NCBI GenBank assembly: GCA_021582295.1
Contig: CP091137.1
Location: forward strand, 1-64,000
DNA: 64,000 nucleotides
Direction: 5' to 3'
Source of the DNA: Candidatus Thiovulum stygium
GTDB taxonomy: Bacteria; Campylobacterota; Campylobacteria; Campylobacterales; Thiovulaceae
The notes beneath the pieces were generated by a model. The model saw nothing but the letters and a program-made list of their open reading frames with translations, was not told the origin of the DNA and did no database searches. Positions 11,248 through 20,768 of the stretch are shown in pieces. Positions within the stretch are counted from its first letter, which is position 1. Each line of letters starts with the position of its first letter. The translations under genes and the position numbers were made by a program.

Positions 11248-11268
11248 GGAATGGTCAGATACCATTCC
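11248..11268. other. Hairpin/inverted repeat between two minus-strand genes
   Basis: A perfect 8-bp inverted repeat (GGAATGGT, five-base loop, ACCATTCC). It lies between the histidinol-phosphatase stop and the start of the coiled repeat gene, both on the minus strand. It could be a terminator or an operator; the flanks lack a strong T-run. Confidence 0.45.
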
Positions 11269-11310
11269 CTAGATTATATTAATTTTATATTTATATAAAT
11301 GGTAAGAAAT

Positions 11311-12090
11311 CTATTTTTCTATTTTTAAAAATAGCCATTTCTTTATAACCGATTTTTTTGCCTCTTTTTCAATGCGATCGTGATAAATTCCAATTTGATG
11401 AGGTGAATGTGCATCACTTCCAAAAGTAATAGGTATTTTTAGTTCCCAAGCCATTTCTATAATTTTAATACTAGGATATGGTTCGCCAATCGGTTTTCTA
11501 TAACCTGAACCATTAATTTCAAGAACCATTCCACTTTTTTTTATTTTTCGCAAAGTATCTATTGCTAAATCTTCAACTTTATATTTTTCTGGAAAAAACT
11601 TAAAAACTTTCATTAAATCAAAATGACCAACAATCTGAAAAAGATTTGATTCAGCCATTTTGCCAATTTCGAGAAAATATCGTCGCCATAAATCGTCAAG
11701 ATCAGCACCATTATATTCACCAATAAATTCTGGATTATCAAAACCCCATTCATTTAAATAATGAACCGAACCAATTAAATAATCTGTATTACTTAAAATT
11801 ACTCGATTATCATGATATTTTGGTAAATAATCAACTTCAAGAGCAATAGAAATATCTATTTTATTTTTATAAATCTCTTTTAAATTTGCAACCTCATCAA
11901 AATAATTATTTAAATCGTTAAAACTCATTCGATAATCTGGATCAAAAAGCATTGGTGCATGATCACTAAAACCGAAATGAGAAATGCCCATTTTTATTGC
12001 CTGTTCGATATATTCTTGAGGCGAACCCTCTGCATGATTACATAAAGGTGTATGATTATGTAAATCAACTCTAAAATTTTTAAAATTCAT
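11311..12090 (-). CDS. hisK: PHP-family histidinol-phosphatase (HisK type)
   Basis: Phosphoesterase dephosphorylating histidinol phosphate in histidine synthesis. The N-terminus has the PHP metal-binding motif DLHNHTPLCNHAEG, followed by FSDHAPM, and the C-terminus has TFGSDAHSPHQIG. The frame is open from 12150, but the ATG at 12090 has GGAG six bases upstream and gives the normal start MNFKNFRVDLHNHT (259 residues). This overlaps the end of the upstream gene by 11 bases. Related PHP enzymes act on other phosphates, so substrate is inferred from family. Confidence 0.83.
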   Translation of the reverse strand: MNFKNFRVDLHNHTPLCNHAEGSPQEYIEQAIKMGISHFGFSDHAPMLFDPDYRMSFNDLNNYFDEVANLKEIYKNKIDISIALEVDYLPKYHDNRVILSNTDYLIGSVHYLNEWGFDNPEFIGEYNGADLDDLWRRYFLEIGKMAESNLFQIVGHFDLMKVFKFFPEKYKVEDLAIDTLRKIKKSGMVLEINGSGYRKPIGEPYPSIKIIEMAWELKIPITFGSDAHSPHQIGIYHDRIEKEAKKSVIKKWLFLKIEK

Positions 12091-13471
12091 AACTAACTCC
12101 GAAACTATAAATAGATTTGCTGTAATCACTTGGTAAATGGTTAGAATCATTAATAATATAGTTATATCTTAATTCAGCAGATAAACCATCTAAAAACTCT
12201 TTTGAAACACCAATTTTTAAACTATGAAATCTATCAAGACGATAACCGTCTGTAACTTTTTGCAGATTTAAATTTTGATCAAAATATGATTTTTTAAGAG
12301 CTTTATAATCATCATAAATTACATTTCTAAATAAATAACCAAACATCAAATTAGCTGTATCAAAAACTCTATCTCCATATAAAATAGAAATAGTATTAAT
12401 AATTTTATCTGTCTGATTATTTCCAATTATTTGATTATTTTTGCTATTTTCATGTTCTGTTCCATATTTTATAAATAGAGTTTTATCACCCTGTTTAATC
12501 ATAGAAGATAAACCATATTCCCAAACTTTTGAATCTTGACTATTTTCAGTTTTATAATCTTTCTTTTTAAAGTTAGTAAATATATCTAAAATTATAGCTT
12601 TAACAAATTGTGTTTCGATAAATCTTGAAGCTTTTATACCAATAGTATATGAATCTAAAAGATGTTCGTTACTATATTTTATAGTTTCTATTCTAATTGG
12701 CATTCCAAATCTATAATTTCCATCTCGATAAAATGGAGATAAATTTGCTGTTAAATATAAATTATCATTTTGTGGAGTTTCAAAATAGTTTTGATTTAAA
12801 CCTAAAATATTTGCAGATAGACCCCAACCACTTCCAAAATCTGATTGAAGACCAATATTTGCACTTTCGATTAAATATAAAGAATCTTTCTGCTTTTCAG
12901 TTTTACTATTACTATTACTATTACTATTACTATTATTTAAAAATTCAACCATTTTTTCATTACTAGGATTAGAATTTACATTTTCTTCAAAACCTATTTC
13001 TGAATTTATAGTTAAATTTATTAAATTTTTTGTTAGAGGTTTTTCTCGACTCATATTTAATAAAGCTTCTATTTTTTCTCTAACATTTTCAGGAGGATTA
13101 CTTTCAAGAACTTCTTTAAAGATTTTTTCTGAACTTTGAAATTCACCGAGAGCATAATGTGTTCGACCGAGCTCTAATTTAACACGATTTTTTGCAATGA
13201 GATCTCTATCATCTGTTTCGATTTCAACTCGTTCAAAAGCAATTAAAGCCTCTTTATAATTACCGAGTTCAAAAGCAGAACGACCAAGATAAAAATCTAA
13301 ACTATTTGTTCTATCACCATTTTTTGAGAGCTTTTTAAAAATTTTATAAGACTCTTTCCAATTACCACTATTAAATTGACTTAACCCCTGATCAAATTCA
13401 GTTGTAGCCGATAATATAAGAGGAAATATGGAAAATAAAAAAATATAATGACTTCTCTCTTTGCTATTCAT
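12080..13471 (-). CDS. TPR plus outer-membrane beta-barrel protein (DUF560/Slam-like architecture)
   Basis: 463 residues: signal peptide (about 1-22), TPR-like helices to about residue 140 (FNSGNWKESYKIFKKLSKNG, FELGNYKEALIAFE, ALGEFQSSEKIFKEVLES), a low-complexity Asn-Ser linker, then about 270 residues of alternating aromatic/polar strands ending in phenylalanine (SIYSFGVSYEF), as in outer-membrane barrels. This plan matches surface lipoprotein assembly modifiers and related DUF560 proteins. I infer an outer-membrane export or assembly role; the cargo is unknown. The Asn-Ser linker is coded by a 6-bp microsatellite. AAGGAG precedes the start. Confidence 0.65.
   Translation of the reverse strand: MNSKERSHYIFLFSIFPLILSATTEFDQGLSQFNSGNWKESYKIFKKLSKNGDRTNSLDFYLGRSAFELGNYKEALIAFERVEIETDDRDLIAKNRVKLELGRTHYALGEFQSSEKIFKEVLESNPPENVREKIEALLNMSREKPLTKNLINLTINSEIGFEENVNSNPSNEKMVEFLNNSNSNSNSNSKTEKQKDSLYLIESANIGLQSDFGSGWGLSANILGLNQNYFETPQNDNLYLTANLSPFYRDGNYRFGMPIRIETIKYSNEHLLDSYTIGIKASRFIETQFVKAIILDIFTNFKKKDYKTENSQDSKVWEYGLSSMIKQGDKTLFIKYGTEHENSKNNQIIGNNQTDKIINTISILYGDRVFDTANLMFGYLFRNVIYDDYKALKKSYFDQNLNLQKVTDGYRLDRFHSLKIGVSKEFLDGLSAELRYNYIINDSNHLPSDYSKSIYSFGVSYEF
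12903..12935 (+). repeat. Hexanucleotide microsatellite (TTACTA)n
   Basis: Five to six tandem hexamers within the linker of the TPR/barrel protein, read on the minus strand as alternating Asn-Ser codons. Gain or loss of units changes linker length without breaking the frame, so this is a length-variation rather than an on/off locus. Confidence 0.85.
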
Positions 13472-13550
13472 ATTGGACTCCTTGTTTAAAACTAGATCGA
13501 ATTATATAGCAGAGAGTTAGAAGATTTGCTATTTTTTGGAGGAAAAAAAT

Positions 13551-15116
13551 ATGTTGGCGAATCTATTAGCTTTAGATCAAGTCTCGACAAAACAGAAACA
13601 AGGTGGAACTCTGAATGAGATTCAGAATCAACCAAAAAATATAGAGGCTGGTTCTCAATTCTCAAAAATTTTATCGTCTCTTGATGATGGGACAAAATTA
13701 AAACAAAATGCAAAAAACAGTGAAACTTTTTTATCACTTCAAACTCTTTTTGAAGATGATAAAGAATTTTTAAAAGATGCTCTGTCGCTTTTAGCTAAAA
13801 ATGATACTAGGAGTAATTTAAAAAATCTTAAGAGTTCGAATAATTCTAGTAATTCAAATTTAGCTACTTCTACAAAAACAGGTATAAAAACCAAAGAAGA
13901 AGAGCTTGATTTAAAATTAGATAGTCAAAAAAATCAAATAATTTTTGGTTTAAATTTAAATAATTTTCAAGTTGCAAATGCAAGTGATGAAGCTTTTAAA
14001 GTTACGATAAATAAGGCTAAAGATTTTTTAAAAAATGAACTTAAAAAAATTTCAATTCCTGAAAGTGAAATGCCTCAAACTTTACGAGGACTTGTTGAAC
14101 TTGCAAATTCTAAAGGTATATCTATAAAAGATATTAAATTATCTGCTGGACTTGAAACTGATGAGGTTAAAACTCTTAAAAATTTAAATAAAAGTGATCC
14201 AAATCTAGTTATAGAAAATAGTGGTAATAGTTCTCAAGATTCTCTTTTGCGAAATCGAAGTATGGCTTTTATTTTAAAAGCTGGAATTACAGATCAAACT
14301 CCGCAAAATTTAACAAATAGTTCTGAAATAGTTGAAAATCCTAAAAATATAAATGCTAAATTTGATTTAGCAACTTTTCTGCAAAATCCAAATGGTGAAA
14401 CCATAAATCAAGTTAAAACAACCTCATCGATAAAAACTAATGGTTTAAATTTATCAAAAGAGGTCTCATCTTTGAGTGATGTTTTAGCTGTAAAAAATGA
14501 AATAGGCGATACAAAAGCTGTGAAAAGTTTTGGTGCAATTGATAAAATTGCTAAATTTACAGGAATTGATACTCCAATTTTAAATTCATTATTTTCTGAA
14601 GATGAATTAAAAGATTTAGGAATTTCTTCAAGTTCTAATATAGCTTTAGAAGAAAATATCAATTCTGATAATAATTTATTAAGTGGTTTAAGTTCTTCTC
14701 AAGTTAAAGAACCTCTTGATTTAAAAATAGGTGAAGCTAAAACAATGTCAAGACATTTAGCTCAAAATTTAAAAGAACAAATCGAAAACTATAAATCACC
14801 TTTTCAAAAAATATCACTTACTCTAAATCCAGCACAACTTGGTGAAGTTGAAGTTGATATTTTAAAACGAGGAAATAGTGTCAAAATTACACTTTCTGGT
14901 TCAACTCAAACAATTGGAATTCTTTCAGCTTATGCTCCAGAATTAAGAAATCAACTTGTTTCAGCAGGACTCGAAAATCCAACTTTTAAATTTAATGAAG
15001 ATGGTCGAGGTAACAATGGTGGTGATCGTCGAGAGGATCGTCGTCAAAACAATTCGCAAAATAGTGAAACTAGTGAGCTTTTTGAAATAAATATAGATTC
15101 ACTTTTAGTAGCTTAA
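13551..15116 (+). CDS. fliK: Flagellar hook-length control protein FliK
   Basis: Secreted ruler that sets hook length and switches export specificity. About 521 residues, mostly low-complexity Asn/Ser/Lys-rich sequence, with the conserved C-terminal domain SLTLNPAQLGEVEVDILKRG that defines FliK. A TTG at 13536 also opens the frame, but the GGAGG at 13538-13542 is the ribosome-binding site for the ATG at 13551, which decides the start. Followed by flgD and flgE in the order seen in Campylobacter. Confidence 0.9.
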   Translation: MLANLLALDQVSTKQKQGGTLNEIQNQPKNIEAGSQFSKILSSLDDGTKLKQNAKNSETFLSLQTLFEDDKEFLKDALSLLAKNDTRSNLKNLKSSNNSSNSNLATSTKTGIKTKEEELDLKLDSQKNQIIFGLNLNNFQVANASDEAFKVTINKAKDFLKNELKKISIPESEMPQTLRGLVELANSKGISIKDIKLSAGLETDEVKTLKNLNKSDPNLVIENSGNSSQDSLLRNRSMAFILKAGITDQTPQNLTNSSEIVENPKNINAKFDLATFLQNPNGETINQVKTTSSIKTNGLNLSKEVSSLSDVLAVKNEIGDTKAVKSFGAIDKIAKFTGIDTPILNSLFSEDELKDLGISSSSNIALEENINSDNNLLSGLSSSQVKEPLDLKIGEAKTMSRHLAQNLKEQIENYKSPFQKISLTLNPAQLGEVEVDILKRGNSVKITLSGSTQTIGILSAYAPELRNQLVSAGLENPTFKFNEDGRGNNGGDRREDRRQNNSQNSETSELFEINIDSLLVA

Positions 15117-15140
15117 TTATATAATTTAAAGGATAATTTT

Positions 15141-15812
15141 ATGGCAATTGAAAATGGTCAAGTAACAAGTGCTTATAATAAAACAGGTTCAACTGGACAA
15201 AATATTGGTGTTGATAAAAGTGTTCTTGGAAAAGATGACTTTTTAAAATTATTATTAGTTGAATTGCAAAATCAAGATCCAACAAGTCCTCAAGATACTG
15301 CAAAAATTCTTGAACAGACTTCACAATTGGCAACTCTTGAAGCTTCTCAAAATACAAATGAAGCTCTTACGAATTTAAGTGGAACAATTGGTAATAGTGC
15401 ATATTATTCGACAATTGGTTCAATTGGAAAAATGGCTGATACAGGAACTAGAACTTTAACCCTAAAAGATGGCAAAAGTGTAGATTTTGATCTATATTTT
15501 GCTGAAAATATCAAAAGTGGCAAAATCGAAATTACAAATTCTCAAGGTGTTTCTGTTGAAACGATTAATATCGATCAATATCCAAAAGGGATTTCTAAAT
15601 TTAATTGGGATGCAAAAGATCAATCTGGTAATATTTTTGAAGATGGAACTTATACTGTAAATATATCTTATACAAATAATAATGGTGAATCAAAATCAGC
15701 TCAATTTGGAATTTATCCGATCGAAAGTGTTAGATTTAATAATGGAACTGCCGAATTCAAACTTGGTAATAGTTATGTTGCTTTATCTAATATTAAAGAG
15801 ATAAAAAATTAA
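15141..15812 (+). CDS. flgD: Flagellar hook assembly scaffold FlgD
   Basis: Hook-cap protein needed to polymerise FlgE. The 223 residues include the N-terminal signature LGKDDFLKLLLVELQNQDPT and the FlgD Ig-like C-terminal region (FNWDAKDQSGNIFEDGTYTV). It lies 24 bp after fliK and 14 bp before flgE, with AAAGGA before the ATG. Confidence 0.95.
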   Translation: MAIENGQVTSAYNKTGSTGQNIGVDKSVLGKDDFLKLLLVELQNQDPTSPQDTAKILEQTSQLATLEASQNTNEALTNLSGTIGNSAYYSTIGSIGKMADTGTRTLTLKDGKSVDFDLYFAENIKSGKIEITNSQGVSVETINIDQYPKGISKFNWDAKDQSGNIFEDGTYTVNISYTNNNGESKSAQFGIYPIESVRFNNGTAEFKLGNSYVALSNIKEIKN

Positions 15813-15826
15813 TAAGGTAAAAATAT

Positions 15827-17122
15827 ATGAATAATAGTTTTTACACATCTTTAACTGGAGTTCAAACTTTTCAACAAGGTATCGATGTTTGGGCTCACAA
15901 TATCTCAAATTCTAATTTATCAGGTTATCGTGCAAAACGACCTGAATTCGCAAATCTTTTTACAGATGTCATGAATAGTGTGCCATCAAATACTATTGCA
16001 AGTAGTCAAAAAGGTTACGGTTCAACACTTTTAACTTCTCAAATTACTCGAGATCAAGGTTCATTTTCAACAACTGATTCAACTTTCGATTTGGCTATCG
16101 ATGGAAATGGTTGGTTTGGAATCTTAAATCAAGATGGAGAGAAACTTTTTACTCGAAATGGAAATTTTAATTTTGATAAAGAACGATATTTAGTTACTCA
16201 ATCTGGTGGCTATGTTACTGGTCAAATGGCTGGAAATATGCAAATTAGCGGTGATGCAACAAATAATATTTTAACTGGAGTTGTTGAAGATATAAATTTT
16301 GCAACACCTGAAACACAAACAAGAATTCAACTTCCAAATATGCTGACTTATCCTCAAGTTTTAACTTCAACTGTAACAGTTTCTGGAAATTTGGGAATGT
16401 CTGGTGATAGCAAAACTTTCTCAACTACACTTGTTTCACCTGAAACTGATAATTTAAATAAGCTTTCTGTAACTCTAAATAAAGTTAAATCTGGTGTAGA
16501 ATCTGGAGAAAATAAAAGTTCTATTTGGGAATTTACAGCAACTATTACAGATAATGATAGCAAAGTAATCGATAAACAAAATGGAAGTTTAGCTTTTGAT
16601 TCTAATGGCAAACTTGTTCAAACTCAATCACCAAGTCTTTCAAATAGTGGAATTCCAATAACTATTAATTTCGGAGATAATAAAGCTGGAATAATGGCAA
16701 CTAATGGTAGCACTGAAACAATTTCGGTATCAAAAGATGGAATTCCTGAAGGTCAATTAAATAAATATGGTGTTGCTCAAGATGGCAATGTTATTGCTTT
16801 TTTTGATAATGGTTATAAAAGTGTTGTTGCAAAAGTTGGAGTTTATCATTTTAAAAATGAGCAAGGTCTTCAAGATATAGGTGGTAGTTATTATAGTCAA
16901 ACAGAAACTAGTGGCTCTTCAATGTTTTATACAGATGAAGCTGGAAAATTAATTACAAAAGATGGTCTTATTCTTGAACAAACTCTTGAAGAGACAAACA
17001 TGAGTCAAGCTGAAGCTCTTTCTGAATTAATGATTATTCAAAGAGCATTTGATGCAAGTTCTCGAGCTTTAAAAACAGGTGATGAAATGATTAAACTTGC
17101 TCTTCAAATGGATGCAAAATAA
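15827..17122 (+). CDS. flgE: Flagellar hook protein FlgE
   Basis: Structural protein of the hook. The N-terminus (SFYTSLTGVQTFQQGIDVWA, then HNISNSNLSGYRAKRPEF) and the C-terminus (ETNMSQAEALSELMIIQRAF, then DASSRALKTGDEMIKLALQM) are the paired helical segments common to rod/hook proteins. At 431 residues it is shorter than many Campylobacter FlgE proteins, which carry a longer middle domain. Position after flgD supports FlgE rather than another hook-basal-body paralogue. Confidence 0.88.
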   Translation: MNNSFYTSLTGVQTFQQGIDVWAHNISNSNLSGYRAKRPEFANLFTDVMNSVPSNTIASSQKGYGSTLLTSQITRDQGSFSTTDSTFDLAIDGNGWFGILNQDGEKLFTRNGNFNFDKERYLVTQSGGYVTGQMAGNMQISGDATNNILTGVVEDINFATPETQTRIQLPNMLTYPQVLTSTVTVSGNLGMSGDSKTFSTTLVSPETDNLNKLSVTLNKVKSGVESGENKSSIWEFTATITDNDSKVIDKQNGSLAFDSNGKLVQTQSPSLSNSGIPITINFGDNKAGIMATNGSTETISVSKDGIPEGQLNKYGVAQDGNVIAFFDNGYKSVVAKVGVYHFKNEQGLQDIGGSYYSQTETSGSSMFYTDEAGKLITKDGLILEQTLEETNMSQAEALSELMIIQRAFDASSRALKTGDEMIKLALQMDAK

Positions 17123-17140
17123 AAATAAAGTTATGATTTA

Positions 17141-17917
17141 ATGAAAAAAATATCAATTATTGGCAATGGTAATATGGCAAAAGCCATTATTTATGGAATT
17201 ATTAAAGATATTGAAATCGAAGTAGTTGGTAGAGATATAAATAAATTGGAACGACTTCGAGAAGAATTAGAAGGCAAAATATCTATTTCACAAATACATG
17301 ATGGTTTTTCGATTGATGGCAAAAATATTATTTTAGCTGTAAAACCTCAAAATTTAGACAATCTCTCTAAAATGTTACGAGGACGAGCTAGACATCTATT
17401 TTCTGTTTTGGCTGGAACAAATTTAAATAAGATAAAAACGAATATTTCAGCAGATGGCTATATTCGAGCTATGCCAAATTTATCAGCAATTTATGGAACT
17501 TCGATGACAGCTTTATATGGCGATGATATTGCAATGGGTGAAGCAATTTTTTTATTTAATAAAATAGGTCATATTATTGAATTACAAAATGAAAATGAAA
17601 TTGATATTGCAACTGCAATTACAGGAAGTGGTCCAGCATTTTTAGCACTTATTGCCGAAGCAATGGCTGATGGTGGAGTAAAAAATGGTTTAAAACGAAC
17701 TGATTCAGAAAAACTTGTAAAAGGTCTATTTTTTGGATTTTCAAAACTTATTGAAAATAATTCAAGTTTTGAAATTAAAAATTTAGTTATGAGTCCTGCA
17801 GGAACTACTGCATATGGTTATAGTCGGCTTGAATCTCATGGAGTTCGAGCATCTTTTATCGAAACAATTGATGAAAGTGTAAAACGAGCAAAAGAATTAA
17901 GTAATTTATCTAAATAA
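17141..17917 (+). CDS. proC: Pyrroline-5-carboxylate reductase
   Basis: Last step of proline synthesis, reducing pyrroline-5-carboxylate with NAD(P)H. The N-terminal Rossmann loop (IIGNGNMAKAII), the mid-protein AVKPQNLDNL, and the C-terminal signature region (SPAGTTAYGYSRLESHGVRA) are all present in 258 residues. It follows flgE by 18 bp and ends at a hairpin shared with the convergent napF. Confidence 0.94.
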   Translation: MKKISIIGNGNMAKAIIYGIIKDIEIEVVGRDINKLERLREELEGKISISQIHDGFSIDGKNIILAVKPQNLDNLSKMLRGRARHLFSVLAGTNLNKIKTNISADGYIRAMPNLSAIYGTSMTALYGDDIAMGEAIFLFNKIGHIIELQNENEIDIATAITGSGPAFLALIAEAMADGGVKNGLKRTDSEKLVKGLFFGFSKLIENNSSFEIKNLVMSPAGTTAYGYSRLESHGVRASFIETIDESVKRAKELSNLSK

Positions 17918-17935
17918 ATTTATAGTTTTGATTTT

Positions 17936-17972
17936 GATGAGGTTTTTAATTTATATTAAAAAAGACCTCATC
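17936..17972. terminator. Terminator built from an inverted pair of GATGAGGT words
   Basis: GATGAGGT (17936-17943) and ACCTCATC (17965-17972) face each other and extend into a TTTTAAT/ATTAAAA stem with a four-base loop and a small bulge. It lies between the convergent proC and napF genes. The same octamer is scattered throughout the window, so the terminator is made from the dispersed motif. Confidence 0.8.
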
Positions 17973-17980
17973 ATCTGATT

Positions 17981-18482
17981 TTAATTATATATTTTTATTG
18001 CTTCGGTTGGACAAACAGCGAGACACCAACCACAATTTGTGCATAAATCACTTTTTATTTCTGGTCGAAACATTCCAATAAATTTTATAGCCCTTGTTTT
18101 ACAACGATCAGCACAACTTGAACAAATAACCCCGTGCCAAGCAATGCAACTAATTGGATCAAGTGAAATTTTTGCCACAATTTTTTCACTATTTTCAAGT
18201 GATAAAACTCCAAATTCGCAACTTTCAGCACATTTTTTACAAAAAGTGCAACCAGCTTCAGAAAAATTTAACTCGATTTCACTCAATCCGCTCTTTTTAA
18301 CTATATTTTTTTTATAATTTGTTCTTCACAAATATTAATACAGCTATTAGTTTCACAGTTAAAACATAAATTACTATTTAATTCTTGACTATTTTTAAAA
18401 TTAAAATATGGTGGTCTTATATAATTATTATTATAATTTTTCTCATTTTTAAAAAAATATTTAAAAAATCTTTTCTATTCAT
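17981..18482 (-). pseudogene. napF: Ferredoxin-type protein NapF, two homopolymer frameshifts
   Basis: Iron-sulfur protein of the nitrate reductase operon. The intact tail (from a TTG at 18286) carries three [4Fe-4S]-type cysteine sets (CTFCKKCAESC, CSSCADRC, CTNCGWCLAVCP). The N-terminal part lies upstream in other frames: ATG at 18482 gives MNRKDFLNIF, then RPPYFNFKN and CFNCETNSCINICEEQ. One extra base in the run of seven at 18451-18457 and one in the run of eight at 18306-18313 (plus-strand coordinates) restore a 167-residue NapF with its usual RPP motif and four cysteine sets. Both changes are one-base losses in homopolymers, so error and real decay are both possible. Confidence 0.8.
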
Positions 18483-18514
18483 TATATATACCTACCATTT
18501 TAATTATTTAAATT

Positions 18515-19144
18515 TTATAAACCTTCATTCATAGTATTTATAAGATTTGAACTTGCTTTACCATTTTCATTTCTGAAACCGCCATTAAATTGACTTTCAA
18601 CAAGAGGATCTAATTGAGTTTGAGGTGCATGACATTGCGAACAGTTAAATCTACCTTGATACATATCATTTAATTCGTGTTTAACAAGTTTATTATTCAT
18701 AACATCAACTTCTTCAACGAATTTACCATCTTTTTCAACTTTAACATTTGGTCTAAAATTAGTAAAATGAGTTTTTGGAAGCGGAGTAGCATTTATATCT
18801 TTTACAACATCTTGATGATGACAATTTAAACATGCATTATTATTTTGAGTAATTGGATACATGCCTTCAATATCGTGAGAAATCATTGGAGGAGCATTAT
18901 CAAAAGCTCGACCTATTTTTTTAGAAGTTCCAGCAACCTCTTTTGAATATTCACCATTTGGAATAGATTCGGCTACTCCAGTTTCTGAATATAACGATTT
19001 GTTTCGATAACTTAAATTTTCTTCAGTTATAATTATATTTTTAGTAGAATTTTTATCGTTACTATTATCTTCTCTTGCACAGCCAATATTCCAAATTAAT
19101 ACAAACGGAACTGTTACTGTAGCTAGATTTATTGCTAATTTCAT
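18515..19144 (-). CDS. napB: Nitrate reductase diheme cytochrome c subunit NapB
   Basis: Periplasmic electron donor to NapA. The 209 residues have a lipoprotein-like or cleavable N-terminus (LIWNIGCARE) and two haem c sites, CLNCH and CSQCH, at the NapB spacing. It is intact. Its start ATG overlaps the napH stop (ATGA), so the two are translationally coupled. Confidence 0.9.
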   Translation of the reverse strand: MKLAINLATVTVPFVLIWNIGCAREDNSNDKNSTKNIIITEENLSYRNKSLYSETGVAESIPNGEYSKEVAGTSKKIGRAFDNAPPMISHDIEGMYPITQNNNACLNCHHQDVVKDINATPLPKTHFTNFRPNVKVEKDGKFVEEVDVMNNKLVKHELNDMYQGRFNCSQCHAPQTQLDPLVESQFNGGFRNENGKASSNLINTMNEGL

Positions 19145-19961
19145 GCTTTTTCTCCATAATTTCTAATATGAAAATCGAGTGCATCGTCATTGCAAACTTC
19201 AATACAGCGACCACAAAGTGTGCATTCACCAGATAAAACGGGCTGACTATCTTTGCCAATCATATGTAGAACTTGAGATTCTGGACATACAATTTTGCAA
19301 TTCATACATTTTGTACATTTATCGCTATCGTGATGAACTCTGAAAATTGAAAATTTGCCAATAATCGAATAAAAGCCACCTAATGGACAAATATGTCCGC
19401 ACCAACCATTTTTTAAAAAAGTAGGTCGAATAAAAAAATAGAAAATATTAAGCCGAGACCAAAACCAAAGCCAAATATTATTTCTCGAGTTAAAATAGAT
19501 ATTGGACTTATATATTCAAAAGCTCCAACTCCCATTATCATCGAGACTAAAAAAGTTAAAGCGATGAGGTAATATCTTATTCGTCGGCTCATTCGCAAAC
19601 CGCTTTCGCCACCAATTTTAAATTTTGTTCTTAGCCAATCTGCAAAATCAGAAACGATATTTATGGGACAAACCCATGAACAAAAAGCTCGACCGCCAAA
19701 AATTGCATAAAACATAGTTATAATAATTGCACCAATTATTAAATTAGAGGCGACTAACGAACCAGTAGCTAAAATTTGTAAAAAAGCAAATGGATCAGAA
19801 AGAGGAACTGTATTAAAAAGTATTGAACTCGAAAGATTTCCAAATAATATATTCCAACCCCATAAATTGGCAGAAATATATAAAAATATAATAGATATTT
19901 GTGAAAATCGTCTAGCTATTAAATATTTATATTTCTTTGCTAAATTTAATAAATTATTCAC
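19141..19961 (-). pseudogene. napH: Quinol dehydrogenase membrane component NapH, one frameshift
   Basis: Membrane iron-sulfur protein that, with NapG, takes electrons from quinol. The first 182 codons give four hydrophobic segments and the CSWCPINIVSDFADW motif, then a stop. The remaining sequence is in the frame one base back: KNGWCGHICPLGGFY, then CTKCMNCKIVCP and CTLCGRCIEVC, ending at 19141-19143. One extra base in the TTTTTTAAAAAA block (plus 19409-19420) restores a 273-residue NapH. Overlaps napG by 8 bp and napB by 4. Confidence 0.85.
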
Positions 19962-20754
19962 TATTTATCTCCATATTATCAAGATAACTTTCGGCACTCT
20001 CTTTAACGATTCCGCCATTTTTATTAATTTTATTTTTTGCATCTTTTAATCTAACCTCATCACTATTATCCCAACCTTTTATATAAGTTGAATCGACAGA
20101 ACCGAGAATAGCTTCGCGAGGTAAAATTTTAATAGCTGGACTTTTTGTAATACAAGCTTGTTCGCATAAACCACAACCTGTGCATATATCACTATCTACT
20201 TCTGGAGTTAAAAATGCATGTTTTCCAGTTCGCTCATTTCTAGCATAAGCTAATTTAATAGCTGTTCCAATTAAAGGACAAGCTCGATAACAGGCATCAC
20301 ATTGAATTCCCCAATATGCGACACAAGATTTAGAATCTATAATAGCACTACCCATTTTTGCCATTTTAATATCTAATTTTTTATTATTTTCATAATTTCT
20401 AGAGATTAAAAATGGATCTAAAGCTCCAGTTGGACAAGGAGGAACACACGGAACATCTTCACACATATAACATGGAATTTCTCGAGGAACAAAAAAAGGA
20501 GTTCCGATTGGCAAACCATCACCACTTTTTGCTAATTTGAGAGAATCAAAAGGACAATTTTCAACACATAAGCCACATTTTATACATTTGGCTAAAAAGT
20601 CTTTTTCATTTATAGCTCCTGGAGGTCTTAAAATTAGAGCTGAAGCTTTTGCTTCATTTAAATAGCCACTCCAAATTAAGCCACCCATTGAAGCTAAGCC
20701 CATTGCTCTAGCTACTGAAATTAAGAATTCTCGTCTATTAGATTTATTTTCCAA
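19954..20754 (-). CDS. napG: Periplasmic ferredoxin-type quinol dehydrogenase NapG
   Basis: 266 residues with a twin-arginine-like leader (SNRREFLISVARAMGLASMG) and four [4Fe-4S] cysteine sets: CIKCGLCVENCP, CYMCEDVPCVPPCP, CDACYRACP, CTGCGLCEQAC. This is the NapG pattern. It partners NapH in passing electrons towards NapB/NapA. The frame is intact. One GATGAGGT word is read as Ser-Asp-Glu-Val. Confidence 0.92.
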   Translation of the reverse strand: MENKSNRREFLISVARAMGLASMGGLIWSGYLNEAKASALILRPPGAINEKDFLAKCIKCGLCVENCPFDSLKLAKSGDGLPIGTPFFVPREIPCYMCEDVPCVPPCPTGALDPFLISRNYENNKKLDIKMAKMGSAIIDSKSCVAYWGIQCDACYRACPLIGTAIKLAYARNERTGKHAFLTPEVDSDICTGCGLCEQACITKSPAIKILPREAILGSVDSTYIKGWDNSDEVRLKDAKNKINKNGGIVKESAESYLDNMEINSE

Positions 20755-20768
20755 AATTCAAACTCTAA

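Noticed and set aside
12697-12966. Plus-strand open frame rich in Tyr opposite the TPR/barrel gene.
   Set aside because: Its tyrosine run is just the other strand of the hexamer repeat.
19065-19259. Short minus-strand open frame over the napB start and napH end.
   Set aside because: It is out of frame with both; the conserved cysteine motifs lie in the napH and napB frames.
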